Of a stretch of DNA of 64,000 nucleotides, positions 59,201-64,000 are shown piece after piece. The translations under genes were made by a program, and so were the position numbers. The notes under the pieces were generated by a model, which was not told the DNA's origin, ran no database searches, and worked only from the letters and a program-made list of their open reading frames with translations. This DNA comes from Aurelia coerulea (lineage: Eukaryota > Cnidaria > Scyphozoa > Semaeostomeae > Ulmaridae): the NCBI GenBank assembly GCA_039566865.1, contig CM076956.1, positions 15,015,511-15,079,510 of the forward strand. The letters are read 5' to 3'. Position 1 is the first letter of the stretch, and every line of letters starts with the position of its first letter.

Positions 59201-62200
59201 ATTAAGGCTAAATTGTTAGCAAATGTGATTAACAATGAAAAGACAAGCACTCAAACAAGCAGAACGCTTACAGCATGTAGGGTACAAACCTCCGTCAAGG
59301 AATCACTAATTTCTTGAACAAGTTCCACCAAAAGACGTTCTCCATCCGGTTGCTGAAACATAACAAATATTATCGTAAATCTATTTTCGTAGACATTTCA
59401 CACGAACACAAGTAACTAAAAATTGAGGTGGACACATTGAAACTGTGGTACTTTGGTATAAATACCAGCCTCCAATTAAGAAATTTCCAAGTGAAGATAT
59501 CAGCGCATTCATCTGCTGAGCTCCTACTGCAAGTAATTCACTTTGAAGAGGCCATTTCGGGAGCACATTATTTCGAATGAAAGGCGCTTTTGTCTTCCTC
59601 TCTCCGGGATGCCAACCATGTATATCTCGCCACATATCTCGTAACCAGCGGCAATGCATAACGATTTTCAAAAAATCGACTTTGCTAAAACATCTTGGTT
59701 GTGAAATGCCTGAAAAACGTCCTGTCCTGAAACAATCGATCAAAATCATAAAGAAACTTCTTACTTAAAACAAATGATATTTACTTATCCCATGAGGTAT
59801 ACAAGCGGGTAGGTTCCCCTGGGATAATTAAGCGGCAGTGCAGCATAGAATAAGGCCCAAGGGACTACAGGGTATATACTGCATATCACTAGACTGACCA
59901 TACTGTACCATAAGATATCAATTGTTGGTTGTATCTTAGCGCCAGTTATAAAGTAGTGTTGATAAGTAAATAAAGATATTTTCGATTCAGTTAGACGAAT
60001 TAGAAAATAACTTTTTATATTGTCTGCATAGTTATTGCCACGTGATCGAAAAACTTTCGTGTTTATCAAAAAACTTCAAGTTCCTATAAATCTTGAGAGA
60101 GTAAATAGCCTGGTATATCTATCTATGTGAGAGATTCCTTACGATTTGATGGAGTGCTTAGGCTCTTTTTCAGCCAATTTCACAACGATGGAATTTCCGT
60201 AGAGTTGAGCTCCCCAAGGTTTTCCTTTGTCATAGCAATGCAAGAAAATCACACACAAAGATCAGGGTTTCATCAAAATCCATCCAGTACTTTACGTACT
60301 ACGATTTTTCAAACGCCTAAACTGTTTTTGGCGCACCTAATAGTAAGGGCCTGTTTACGCGAGGGAAAACACCTCACTTGCCAGACCCAGGGTTGACAGG
60401 CGAGGTAAATTTCAGTCACTGTTTATAAGAGATTTTTATCTCATCAGAACGAATTAACCAAAAGAAATCAAACCAATACACCTCGCCATACCGGTAGTGT
60501 TTCATTTACATGGAAGAACTTCACCTCGCCCAGGTGAGATTCCAGCTCTAGGATCTCAATATACCGGTGGTGTTGCGTTTGTCATATAAACGCAAAATGA
60601 AAATACAAAGGATTCTATGGGAAGGTGAAATTTCGCCTGTCAGCCCCAGGTTCCACAGGCGAGATGTTTTTCTACATATAAACAGGCCTTAAGAAGCAAA
60701 AATGTAGAGTGAACAAACTTTTTCACAGAAGCATACCTCTTCCCTTCGAAGTAAGAAATCAATCAGCTGGTGCCCAATTTCAGATAATTTTCTTGCACAT
60801 GGATGATCCACGTCAACCAAACAATATTGCTTGTTCGAAGGTTTATAGAACTGCAATAGTCTTCGTATGAACCTAAGGAAAAAAATAAACATCTCTTGAC
60901 AGTGACTAATTTCTGTTAGGAAACAATGCCAGTTGGCCGAGAGCGGTTCCTCCGCTTGTGGGGTTACATGTAAAACAGTTTGGTTTGTTATTCCTCGATG
61001 GATTTTGACCTTTCTAAAGGATTTGAAGAAATCGCTGTTAGTTTAAAGTTATTCTACTTTACAAATAAATGCTGCTTTGGATATTATCGGGATTTAAGTT
61101 TTGAATTTGCTGAGAACAACCAATTGCTTACCTTAATGTTGACACTAGTTGTAGGCACAAAAAAGCGCCAAATTTACTTGAATACTTGCAAAAATATCCT
61201 AAAAGATGCGCAAGACGCAAGAAAGCGAGCTGTATGCCCCCCCCCCATTGCGGGGTCACAGCAATATCTCCATTCAGCTATTTCTGCATCTTTATACTTT
61301 CGCTATACATTTTAGTGGAAACTTCGCCGGGGGAAACTTCACTTCATGCTGACATGACGAAGGAACAAAATATTAGAAAGTAGGATCTAAATTCTCTTTA
61401 AGCAACTATTTCTCCTCATTTATACACCACAAGCAATTAGCAAGACTTACTTCATGTGGGTTGGGTCTTCTAGTCGCTTTATTGACAGCTTTGGGGACTA
61501 CAAGAAATCAAAGAAACCAGATCTAAAAATGTCCTAAAAATTGTTTTTAAAGATAAATTATACTCAATCACATAAAAAGCGTCGTGGTCAGACACCATTC
61601 ACAGTAAACAAATATAAATAAAATGAGCCTTACTACTTTGACTGGGACATAAGCCAGGGAACTCAGTCCTTGGGAGTTAACAAAGCTGGTCTTAAAATAA
61701 AAAGGAGTTCTTCTGCCATTGGGGATCATATTAACCGATCAGAACACGCCGCGTCGTTTAACGATTTCACTATTTTGGACAGAGCCAAAAATACGTTTTA
61801 TTTACCCATTCATGAAAGGCTTTTATTGTGGACCTCATAAACTATACTTTTCATAGGTTTGAACTATAGCGTCTTACAAAATAGCTTTCAGTCAGATTTA
61901 TTACGACTTTGCTCTTCAAAGTGATCAAAACTGATCAGCAGGACATTTCTAAGCTTTTTTAAGGGCTTCAGGAGTAAAAAAACACATGATGTACCGGGTG
62001 CGCCAAAATAAACTATGCACTTTTGGCAGGCCACGATAAATCGTACACAGGACCGATTTTGAAGATTTATGACTTAATCTTTAGCAGAAAGCCTACATTA
62101 GATGTTGGAATTTTTTGCAAATTTTGTTTTGTTTTCAATTTTTAGAGCTAGAAGCGAGAGCATAGGTTCTAAATCTTTAAAAAGGCTGGTGTAAATTTGA

Positions 62201-63100
62201 GTAACCTATTTCTTTGAACTGAATGACTTCAAAGAAACGTTAGCTATTTCTCTATAATTCTACCGTTGGACTTTTCTGAAATCTTTAATATTTTCAGAAT
62301 TAGAGTGTTTTTCTTCTTTTTCAAGAATTCAAGAAAAATTTTCAAACAAACTTAAAACCATCGTAATTTCTAAACCGTGTGACGCAACATGAAGTAATTT
62401 CGAAGGAAACCATAGTTTATGAATGCCTACAATATGGTGTCAAGCAAAAGTCTGTCACTCATCTGGTTTATGATTTAGAAATTTGATGACGTCACATCCT
62501 AAAATGAGCTGAATGCTAGAAGCGAGTTTCTTACATTTTTAGTTTTCGAAAACACTGAAAACTATCAAAAAACATCGATCAAGTTTTCTAAAGAATCGAA
62601 TTGAATGGCCAAAGAGAGAACTTGTTCGTGGTGATTTGGATGTAGTAATCGATTAATTGTAATATGTTGTACAAGGTTCGTGCTAAATCCCCAAATCACC
62701 CTGAAAACGTTTTCTCTTTGTTCATTCATGATGAGTCTTTTAAAATTTGATCGATGTTTTTCTTTATCATTTTCAGTGTTTGCGAAAATGAAAATTTTAA
62801 GAACTCGCTTCTAGCTCTAAAAGCTGAAAAGAGAAAAATTTACAAAAAGTCCTAGAATCTAATTCAGGCTTTCTGCTAAAGATTAAGTCATAAATCGTCA
62901 AAATCGGTGTGGTGTACGATTAATTGTGGCCTGCCAAACGTACATAGTTTATTTTGGCGCACCCGGTATTACAAAACCCAAGTTGAATAGCAACGTACAT
63001 CTAAAACAGCACTGATCAAATCCCAATCCCAATCTGTAAGGAATTCATTGTTGGTAAGAACTTGTGAATCTTTGATTGCAGACATGGTGTCTTCACTGTC
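32240..63100 (-). CDS. RICTOR: RICTOR, mTORC2 scaffold subunit (partial; N-terminal third outside window)
   Basis: Nineteen exons between 63100 and 32240 join with no phase conflict into 1392 codons plus TAA. The protein follows metazoan RICTOR in order from the middle of the helical-repeat region to the C-terminus: KDSQVLTN, RFIRRLLQFYKPSNKQY, DYFLFVGKLSS, FDYGKDGIARVILAKALT, YATKFMRVLLRA, SNWGMELLTNQ, RPALLHLGEKG, EALTLF..DNDNYIRRS, IPHLYGELAQHRMG, LWGMGHIGSTNWG, CEVLTVRGTCFYVLGLIAKT, a long Ser-rich region, NTDDYVGRCIP, EILRLIVNLSSSV, FEDLCLYSQM, FRLSMRRFVQALFENI. RICTOR binds mTOR, mSIN1 and mLST8 and defines mTORC2, which phosphorylates AGC kinases such as Akt. The N-terminal ~550 residues lie right of the window. 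RARSLSLP and RRPRGNT in the Ser-rich region fit AGC-kinase sites (inference). Confidence 0.96.
32768..33498. mobile_element. Foldback MITE, AAAGCGATTAGCGATCGC ends (copy 1)
   Basis: Ends ACAAAGCGATTAGCGATCGC and the near-complement; 'gaaacccaggtagct' / 'agctacctgggtttc' pair further in. Related to 56270-56854 and 47743-48095. Confidence 0.82.
33990..34128 (-). CDS. RICTOR: RICTOR exon R
   Basis: Acceptor ttaattaactccag, donor ACG|GTGAGT. Encodes DQYPWAFEDLCLYSQMMDQL and YTFRLSMRRFVQALFENI. Cys of DLCLYS is the expected fourth zinc ligand. Confidence 0.97.
35190..35810 (+). mobile_element. LINE C-terminal remnant with (TATC)n tail
   Basis: Encodes LTQLKLGLSKLNFHKFKHNF and C..DGSETTEHFLLLCP, the same Cys/His knuckle region as in the LINE at 1-2720. 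After a frameshift near 35450 it continues NLSDEVLTQLLLHGDK. A 'tatctatctatct' tail is at 35792-35805. 5'-truncated and decayed. Confidence 0.85.
35817..35937. mobile_element. 121-bp MITE with 5-bp target duplication
   Basis: Ends GCAGAGTATGGCACTT and AGAGTGCCATACTCTGC. Flanked by ACCCA at 35812-35816 and 35938-35942. Confidence 0.75.
36152..36519 (-). CDS. RICTOR: RICTOR exon Q (zinc-site half and C-terminal block)
   Basis: Acceptor cttcctcgttctag, donor AC|GTAAGT. Encodes HIENRCLHCLSIS (H-x4-C-x2-C), a Lys/Ser-rich linker, and VHKEILRLIVNLSSSVASKA. Human has HTDDNCLYC and RKEVLRLVINLSSSV in the same order. Confidence 0.95.
36525..37120. other. RICTOR intron, nothing recognised
   Basis: No coding frame or clear repeat ends. 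'cacactgtcgtggcg' (36616) and 'ccgcgacagtgtgcc' (36812) pair, hinting at a short inverted repeat around 36600-36840. Confidence 0.4.
37135..37302. mobile_element. hAT-like MITE with perfect 8-bp target duplication (copy 2)
   Basis: Inverted relative to 13745-13912. Ends CGGAGACGTAGGAA and CAGGGACGTAGGAA. Flanked by GTCAACGT at 37127-37134 and 37303-37310. Confidence 0.9.
37519..38614 (+). mobile_element. 5'-truncated LINE in RICTOR intron
   Basis: Open frame 37521-38456 starts inside the RT at ECGVPQGSCLGPLLFLIYIN, has MYADDTSISYS (catalytic DD), thumb (KYLGVQLDKHLVWDEH) and C-terminal KMKTSNGQKAFSFRGSKLWN blocks, then a 3' UTR with 'gccacggccccctgaaaagcag' and 'ggggccaccgtgtat', ending in an ATGAAAT-type tail. 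No stop or frameshift in the kept part, so a young insertion. Opposite strand to RICTOR. Confidence 0.93.
38843..39366 (+). mobile_element. LINE C-terminal fragment with (ATT)n tail
   Basis: Open frame 38843-39235 (FENIRKRALKVINGNKYS, CALEVFKSLSGVSPHAFKNY, FFFQGANIFNKL) matches the region after the RT of CR1/L2-like LINEs. A trinucleotide tail follows at 39326-39366. Different family from 37519-38614. Confidence 0.85.
39395..39629 (-). CDS. RICTOR: RICTOR exon P
   Basis: Acceptor gttgttcgtgcag, donor AAG|GTAAAG. Ser-rich, then VNTDDYVGRCIPIHLYEILK, matching human GSDDYIGLALPVDINDIFQV. Confidence 0.94.
39640..41660. other. RICTOR intron, mostly unassigned
   Basis: No exon seen. A solo AGACTTGCTCCAAGTCT end is at 40601-40617 without a visible partner. 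G-run at 39724-39735. 'ttcgcgaaagtt'-type repeats at 41520-41625. Confidence 0.4.
41667..43634 (-). CDS. RICTOR: RICTOR giant exon O: end of helical domain and Ser-rich region
   Basis: 1968 bp in one exon. Starts TCFYVLGLIAKTSQGADRLE and WECVRH (conserved), then about 550 residues of Ser/Asp/Glu-rich, probably disordered sequence, ending with RDALGYAAWTTLRKQR (human RDAFGYATLKRLQQQR). Contains four 18-residue tandem repeats (42676-42875) and three YLGDE/FLGGG/YLGEE motifs. Candidate phosphosites: RARSLSLP, RRPRGNT. Donor GG|GTATGT, acceptor tctacccaacag. Confidence 0.96.
42676..42875 (-). repeat. In-frame 54-bp tandem repeat inside RICTOR exon O
   Basis: Units read EPRDEREKLLFGSKLFAP, EPKDEREKLLYGSKLFAP, EPKDEKDELLYGSK and EERDKLIYGSKLFAP. 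The third lacks the LFAP end. Repetition also clear in DNA (tgcaaataacttactgcca, three times). Confidence 0.93.
43707..43965 (+). mobile_element. LINE fragment, frameshifted
   Basis: Read with frame changes: KIHERALTFL..., then LLSKAGKCTMRTSRLRTLCI and FMQDIFKLKQTRSARNPNEL, typical of the LINE segment that follows the RT (xRALRFxY...L...R..LA.E..K). Lies 70 bp from RICTOR exon O. Confidence 0.7.
43990..44210 (-). mobile_element. Possible LINE pre-RT fragment
   Basis: Minus strand reads VWIRWKTLREPDILEAFSHH, similar to the 'D..KL.dP...eaF' linker between endonuclease and RT in LINEs. Short and isolated. Confidence 0.35.
44294..44475 (-). CDS. RICTOR: RICTOR exon N with acidic insertion
   Basis: Acceptor ctttcag, donor GG|GTAAGT, phase 0 to 2. 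Encodes GHIGSTNWGVALINP, then an acidic stretch (NFVDEDDSVIDDDDYIDV) absent from human RICTOR, then VGLAQECEVLTVRG. Human has a direct link NWGLNLLQEENVIPDILKLA. Confidence 0.94.
44706..44930 (+). other. Small open frame: membrane segment, TAG, then Arg-rich stretch
   Basis: ATG at 44706 opens 39 codons: hydrophilic start, then WGTVVAAVVIGGVLSAGVSA, stop TAG at 44823. The same frame reopens with ATRRQRLRRRGRSGVFG. Probably part of a repeat that runs to about 45460 (ends 'gaatatacaagaagaag'). Function unknown; may be chance. Confidence 0.25.
44935..46555. other. RICTOR intron, unassigned repeat-like sequence
   Basis: 44935-45470 looks like the 3' part of a retroelement: 'ggcatcgtcctagtagcgttgcacagtag' resembles 'taccgtcctcgtagtattgtaaagtag' at 36071-36097. 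From 45470 to 46555 nothing is recognised. Confidence 0.35.
46564..46656 (-). CDS. RICTOR: RICTOR exon M
   Basis: Acceptor cgttttag, donor ATG|GTTAGT, 31 codons. Encodes FLKDSINTILDHKLDTPEDI and MKAALWGM, which joins GHIGSTNWG of the next exon (human LKASLWALGNIGSSNWG). Confidence 0.93.
47188..47740. mobile_element. mariner-like MITE, TA-flanked
   Basis: Ends CAGGGTGTCCCAAAAAATGT and TTTTTTTGGGACACCCTG, with TA at 47186-47187 and 47741-47742. The two halves are inverted copies ('gtcggccattttgtcttac' / 'gtaagacaaaatggccgac'), so it is also a foldback. It is inserted in a copy of the AAAGCGATTAGCG element. Confidence 0.9.
47743..48095. mobile_element. Foldback MITE, AAAGCGATTAGCG family (right part)
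   Basis: 'tttgatatatgctcatatttgctcttaaaaaccattt', 'gaattactggttgagagaatt' and 'gcgatcgctaatcgcttt' match 33320-33498 and 56660-56854. Its right end stops 40 bp before RICTOR exon L. Confidence 0.8.
48135..48222 (-). CDS. RICTOR: RICTOR exon L
   Basis: Acceptor gcgtttctag, donor AAG|GTAATG. Encodes NRDVFVIPHLYGELAQHRMG, matching human PIHLYGQLVHHKTG. Confidence 0.93.
48707..49229. mobile_element. Inverted-repeat element AGCATAGGTTC with perfect 9-bp target duplication
   Basis: Ends AGCATAGGTTCCAAATCTTT and its exact complement; both arms pair for most of 260 bp. Flanked by GTCATAGAC at 48698-48706 and 49230-49238. Relatives: 62159-62517 and, diverged, 58189-58660. Confidence 0.93.
49469..49581 (-). 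CDS. RICTOR: RICTOR exon K
   Basis: Acceptor cgtctcag, donor CAG|GTAAAT, phase 0 to 2. Encodes YNLQYVHWIENELGEALTLF and DNDNYIRRSS. Confidence 0.95.
49627..49754. repeat. Palindrome, CATACTAACCGGTTTTG arms
   Basis: Left arm catactaaccggttttg..tgtacaggaaaatataaagccc.gaggtctta pairs with the right arm ending aaaaccggttagtatg. About 128 bp, few mismatches; target duplication not clear. Confidence 0.87.
50088..50515. mobile_element. pogo/Tigger-like MITE, TACAGTAAGTCCCCGCATAT
   Basis: Inverted ends TACAGTAAGTCCCCGCATAT and TACAGTAAGTCTCCGCATAT, TA at each end. Interior 'tttcttataagaaa'-like motifs shared with 4175-4613. Confidence 0.85.
50941..51019 (-). CDS. RICTOR: RICTOR exon J
   Basis: Acceptor ctttcag, donor ACC|GTAAGT. 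Encodes YLSVSRGFTYLSEVDYVEPL then LSAWKT, matching human FLSIPKGFSYLNERGYV. Confidence 0.95.
51477..51553 (-). CDS. RICTOR: RICTOR exon I
   Basis: Acceptor tttttctccgacaag, donor CAG|GTAAGA, phase 0 to 2. Encodes ANLQRLIEIRPALLHLGEKG then IILLVR. Confidence 0.95.
51834..52294. mobile_element. MITE TACCGTAAAAGCTCTATTAAG with tandem 17-mers
   Basis: 26-bp inverted ends (TACCGTAAAAGCTCTATTAA and complement). Left and right flanks of the interior are tandem 'ggggggcttattagaga' units (51895-51985 and 52190-52280). Partial copy at 29505-29649. Confidence 0.88.
52384..52694. mobile_element. MITE, TTTAAAGGGG family (copy 3)
   Basis: Left end TTTAAGGGGATCCG, internal 'tttcgtggcttcacccaagcaaccaaaaagtaaccg' block as in 8522-8845. 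Right end degraded (gagccccgttta). Confidence 0.75.
52749..52817 (-). CDS. RICTOR: RICTOR exon H
   Basis: Acceptor tttattgtag, donor GAG|GTAATA, 23 codons. Encodes LYDQENAVVAEAIDVLQ then EACEDE, as in human ALDILDEACEDK. Confidence 0.95.
52830..54270. other. RICTOR intron, nothing recognised
   Basis: An open frame at 53029-53262 (plus) has no recognisable similarity. ATT-type simple repeat near 53765-53785. Confidence 0.4.
54281..54376 (-). CDS. RICTOR: RICTOR exon G
   Basis: Acceptor gttattttag, donor CAA|GTGAGT, 32 codons in phase 0. Encodes YATKFMRVLLRAKTPYF and SNWGMELLTNQ. Confidence 0.97.
55000..55199. mobile_element. 200-bp palindromic TAGACTTG element with perfect 9-bp target duplication
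   Basis: Arms TACACTTGCTCCAAGTCTAC.. and complement; a second strong palindrome inside (gcctctgcggaggcgtacacgagagg). Flanked by CCTCTTTAC at 54991-54999 and 55200-55208. Core unrelated to the cores of the 7.6-, 15.5- and 30-kb copies. Confidence 0.94.
55548..56010. mobile_element. Harbinger-like MITE with TTA duplication
   Basis: Ends GACTGCGTTCATACG and CGTGTGAACGCAGTC; TTA at 55545-55547 and 56011-56013. Three-base TTA duplication fits PIF/Harbinger. Confidence 0.75.
56069..56195 (-). CDS. RICTOR: RICTOR exon F
   Basis: Acceptor ctttccttttcag, donor TTA|GTGAGT. Encodes LLEICSMHSREYMLKLI and DYGKDGIARVILAKALTA, the most recognisable RICTOR block here. Confidence 0.97.
56270..56854. mobile_element. 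Foldback MITE, AAAGCGATTAGCG family (complete copy)
   Basis: Ends CAACAAAGACAGTTTTTGTA and the near-complement; both ~280-bp arms pair through the whole element ('gcgattagcgattgcc', 'gcccgagacagatgtgtagatatat'). Confidence 0.88.
56870..57935. other. RICTOR intron, nothing recognised
   Basis: AT-rich, no exon-like frame with RICTOR similarity. Confidence 0.4.
57942..58090 (-). CDS. RICTOR: RICTOR exon E
   Basis: Acceptor ctatttgcag, donor CA|GTAAGA, phase 0 to 2. Encodes LARDYFLFVGKLSSTHLG and CLEKTSGVFQ, matching human QHYFLFIGTLSCHPHG. Confidence 0.96.
58189..58660. mobile_element. Diverged AGCATAGGTTC-family element
   Basis: 'ctaccgttggacttttcagga', 'gaggatgtggtgtcatcaaattt', 'ttttgctagataacatattgta' and 'ctttcaagccattcatttc' match 48707-49229 in the same order. 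Ends not definable. Confidence 0.75.
58806..59010. repeat. Direct repeat of about 38 bp
   Basis: 'tcgttattatggaacag.aagaccaatttc.accaaaa' occurs at 58810-58846 and 58973-59009. Confidence 0.8.
59290..59352 (-). CDS. RICTOR: RICTOR exon D
   Basis: Acceptor gttatgtttcag, donor GAG|GTTTGT (weak +3). 21 codons: DGERLLVELVQEISDSL corresponds to human DGQGYLEDLVKDIVQWL. Confidence 0.88.
59470..59709 (-). other. Unassigned open frame in a RICTOR intron
   Basis: Minus-strand frame after an acceptor-like cgtttttcag: MHCRWLRDMWRDIHGWHPGE, NVLPKWPLQSELLAVGAQQM, ALISSLGNFLIGGWYL. The RICTOR frame passes over it without need. It may be a captured exon, a transposon ORF relic or chance. Confidence 0.2.
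60347..60688. mobile_element. Inverted-repeat MITE GGGCCTGTTTA
   Basis: Ends GGGCCTGTTTACGCG and TATAAACAGGCC; inner pairs 'gacaggcgagg' / 'cacaggcgag' and 'aaatttc' / 'gaaattt'. Ends 49 bp past the donor of RICTOR exon C. Confidence 0.75.
60737..60872 (-). CDS. RICTOR: RICTOR exon C
   Basis: Acceptor tttttttccttag, donor GAG|GTATGC. Encodes FIRRLLQFYKPSNKQY through IGHQLIDFLLRREE. The FVRRLLxFYKPS block is one of the most conserved parts of RICTOR. Confidence 0.96.
61451..61497 (-). CDS. RICTOR: RICTOR exon B (47 bp)
   Basis: Acceptor gatttcttgtag, donor GAA|GTAAGT, phase 0 to 2. Encodes SPKLSIKRLEDPTHMK, matching the human WPNVNLRNYKDEQLHR stretch. Confidence 0.9.
61992..62968. mobile_element. 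Foldback MITE, TA-flanked (copy 2, with nested insertion)
   Basis: Same ends as 5001-5594 (TACCGGGTGCGCCAAAATAA..). The nested element at 62159-62517 splits the left arm; removing it restores alignment with copy 1. Confidence 0.9.
62159..62517. mobile_element. Nested AGCATAGGTTC-family element with 9-bp target duplication
   Basis: Starts AGCATAGGTTCTAAATCTTT; the right inverted repeat is reduced to ATGCT. Flanked by AGAAGCGAG at 62150-62158 and 62518-62526. Copy 1 of the host (5001-5594) has one AGAAGCGAG at about 5158-5166, the empty site. Confidence 0.9.
62999..63100 (-). CDS. RICTOR: RICTOR exon A (first visible)
   Basis: Acceptor tatatttcag, donor GAT|GTACGT, 34 codons, phase 0 at both ends. 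Encodes DSEDTMSAIKDSQVLTN and WDWDLISAVLD, matching the 'D(T)EEA..LRDSQVL' block. A foldback MITE ends only 31 bp past its donor. Confidence 0.93.
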
Positions 63101-63109
63101 CTGAAATAT

Positions 63110-64000
63110 AAATGCAAAACTTAAAAAACATGCGCATCATAAAAAGTTGTCAAAACAATAATTATCATGGCTCATTGATTCAAGATATGATTAAGTCAAA
63201 GTTGCCTGCAATGGGTAAGAAGAAATGAATACTTGTCAGGGCATTATAGCGCAGATACATCCTTACAACAATCGTTTTAGTTTCATTCGTCCTGACTGAA
63301 AAATGTGGCAACAGCTCATGATCTTACTATATGATGATATGATCACACTTGGGAATCAAATTCAAATGACATATGATCTACGTTATTCACTGCAAATTTA
63401 AAGGCAGATTTCAGAGAAATTCACGGCTCCACGGCTCTGCGGCTCTGCGGTTCTACGGTTCTGCGGTTCTGCGGCTCCACGGCTCCTGCACGGCTGTGAG
63501 CCGGAGGAAAGTTTGGCTTTTAATGTCATATTTGAGCAAAGTTTAGAAATCTTTATAAGGAATCTACGATAACTTTGGGTTATTCTGGCAACAGCAATTG
63601 GTGTATAAATTTTAAGGCAATAAACAACGCGGAGAGTTGAAAAAAATCCTGGTTACTTTACTCGATAAAATCAAATATAGTGAGGACAGTCTTATTAATA
63701 GCGAAACTGGAAGCAAGAGGAAGGTTTGATCTTTTCTGGACTCTGGCTAAACGTTCTTTGAAGAAGGTTTTTGCATTTAAGAATTAAAAGTAAATAAACC
63801 TAGGCAATAATCTTTCTGCGTAGAAGCGAAGTAACCCCGCTAAGATTGCACATAGCTTTGAAGTCAACATACGTCAGCCTCAATTTGGCTTTCTCATCTC
63901 ACATTACACTCGCCATCAACTGTAATGTACCGATGCAAATTCACCGTTTTGCATCTGTGAACTCAGCGAGAAAGAGTATGTGCATTACAGCGAATAGCCA
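63110..64000. other. RICTOR intron, no exon seen
   Basis: The next upstream RICTOR exon (expected 'HQKRDQYLRVQKDIF'-like) is not present up to 64000. Only the minisatellite at 63421-63493 stands out. Confidence 0.5.
63421..63493. repeat. 9-bp minisatellite
   Basis: About eight units of cggctctg(c) / cggttctac variants. Confidence 0.88.

Noticed and set aside
60440..60475. CTGATGAGAT on the minus strand as a second hammerhead candidate
   Set aside because: Stem II is possible, but the required GAAA does not follow and no stem III partner is seen.

Overview
The window looks like a piece of an animal (metazoan) nuclear genome. It has two intron-split genes of animal type, GT-AG introns of 0.3 to 5 kb, AT-rich intergenic DNA and a very heavy load of small inverted-repeat transposons and broken non-LTR retrotransposons. 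The repeat style (CCCGCATATAAG-type MITEs, 'gggggcttattagaga' elements, many palindromic elements) and the invertebrate type of both genes suggest a non-bilaterian or early-branching invertebrate, most likely an anthozoan cnidarian. That taxonomic guess is inference.

Layout. 1-2720: a non-LTR retrotransposon (plus strand, EN side cut by the window edge, one frameshift in the RT). 2858-17019, minus strand: seven exons of an Rh-type ammonium/CO2 channel, from the ATG to about codon 418; the last exon(s) lie left of the window. 17-21.9 kb: intergenic, repeats. 21.9-26.5 kb, minus strand: two good and one doubtful exon of one or two unrecognised genes. 26.86-28.99 kb: a large foldback element whose left arm carries a LINE insertion. 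32.2-63.1 kb, minus strand: nineteen consecutive exons of RICTOR, the defining subunit of mTORC2. They join without a phase break into 1392 codons plus stop; the N-terminal third lies right of the window. The introns are filled with MITEs and LINE fragments.

How the genes work together: the two recognised genes are functionally unrelated. Rh proteins are membrane gas/ammonium channels; RICTOR is the scaffold through which mTORC2 phosphorylates AGC kinases. Both are on the minus strand, so RICTOR is upstream and Rh downstream, with about 15 kb between the RICTOR stop and the Rh ATG that also holds the unrecognised exons.

Most striking non-genic signal: at least nine palindromic or inverted-repeat elements of 60-520 bp that are largely unrelated in sequence, most of which show a 9-bp direct repeat at the insertion point (several perfect). 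One insertion can be checked inside the window, because a second copy of the host element carries the empty site. I read these as several non-autonomous families moved by a Mutator-like (9-bp target duplication) transposase. No transposase is visible in this window.
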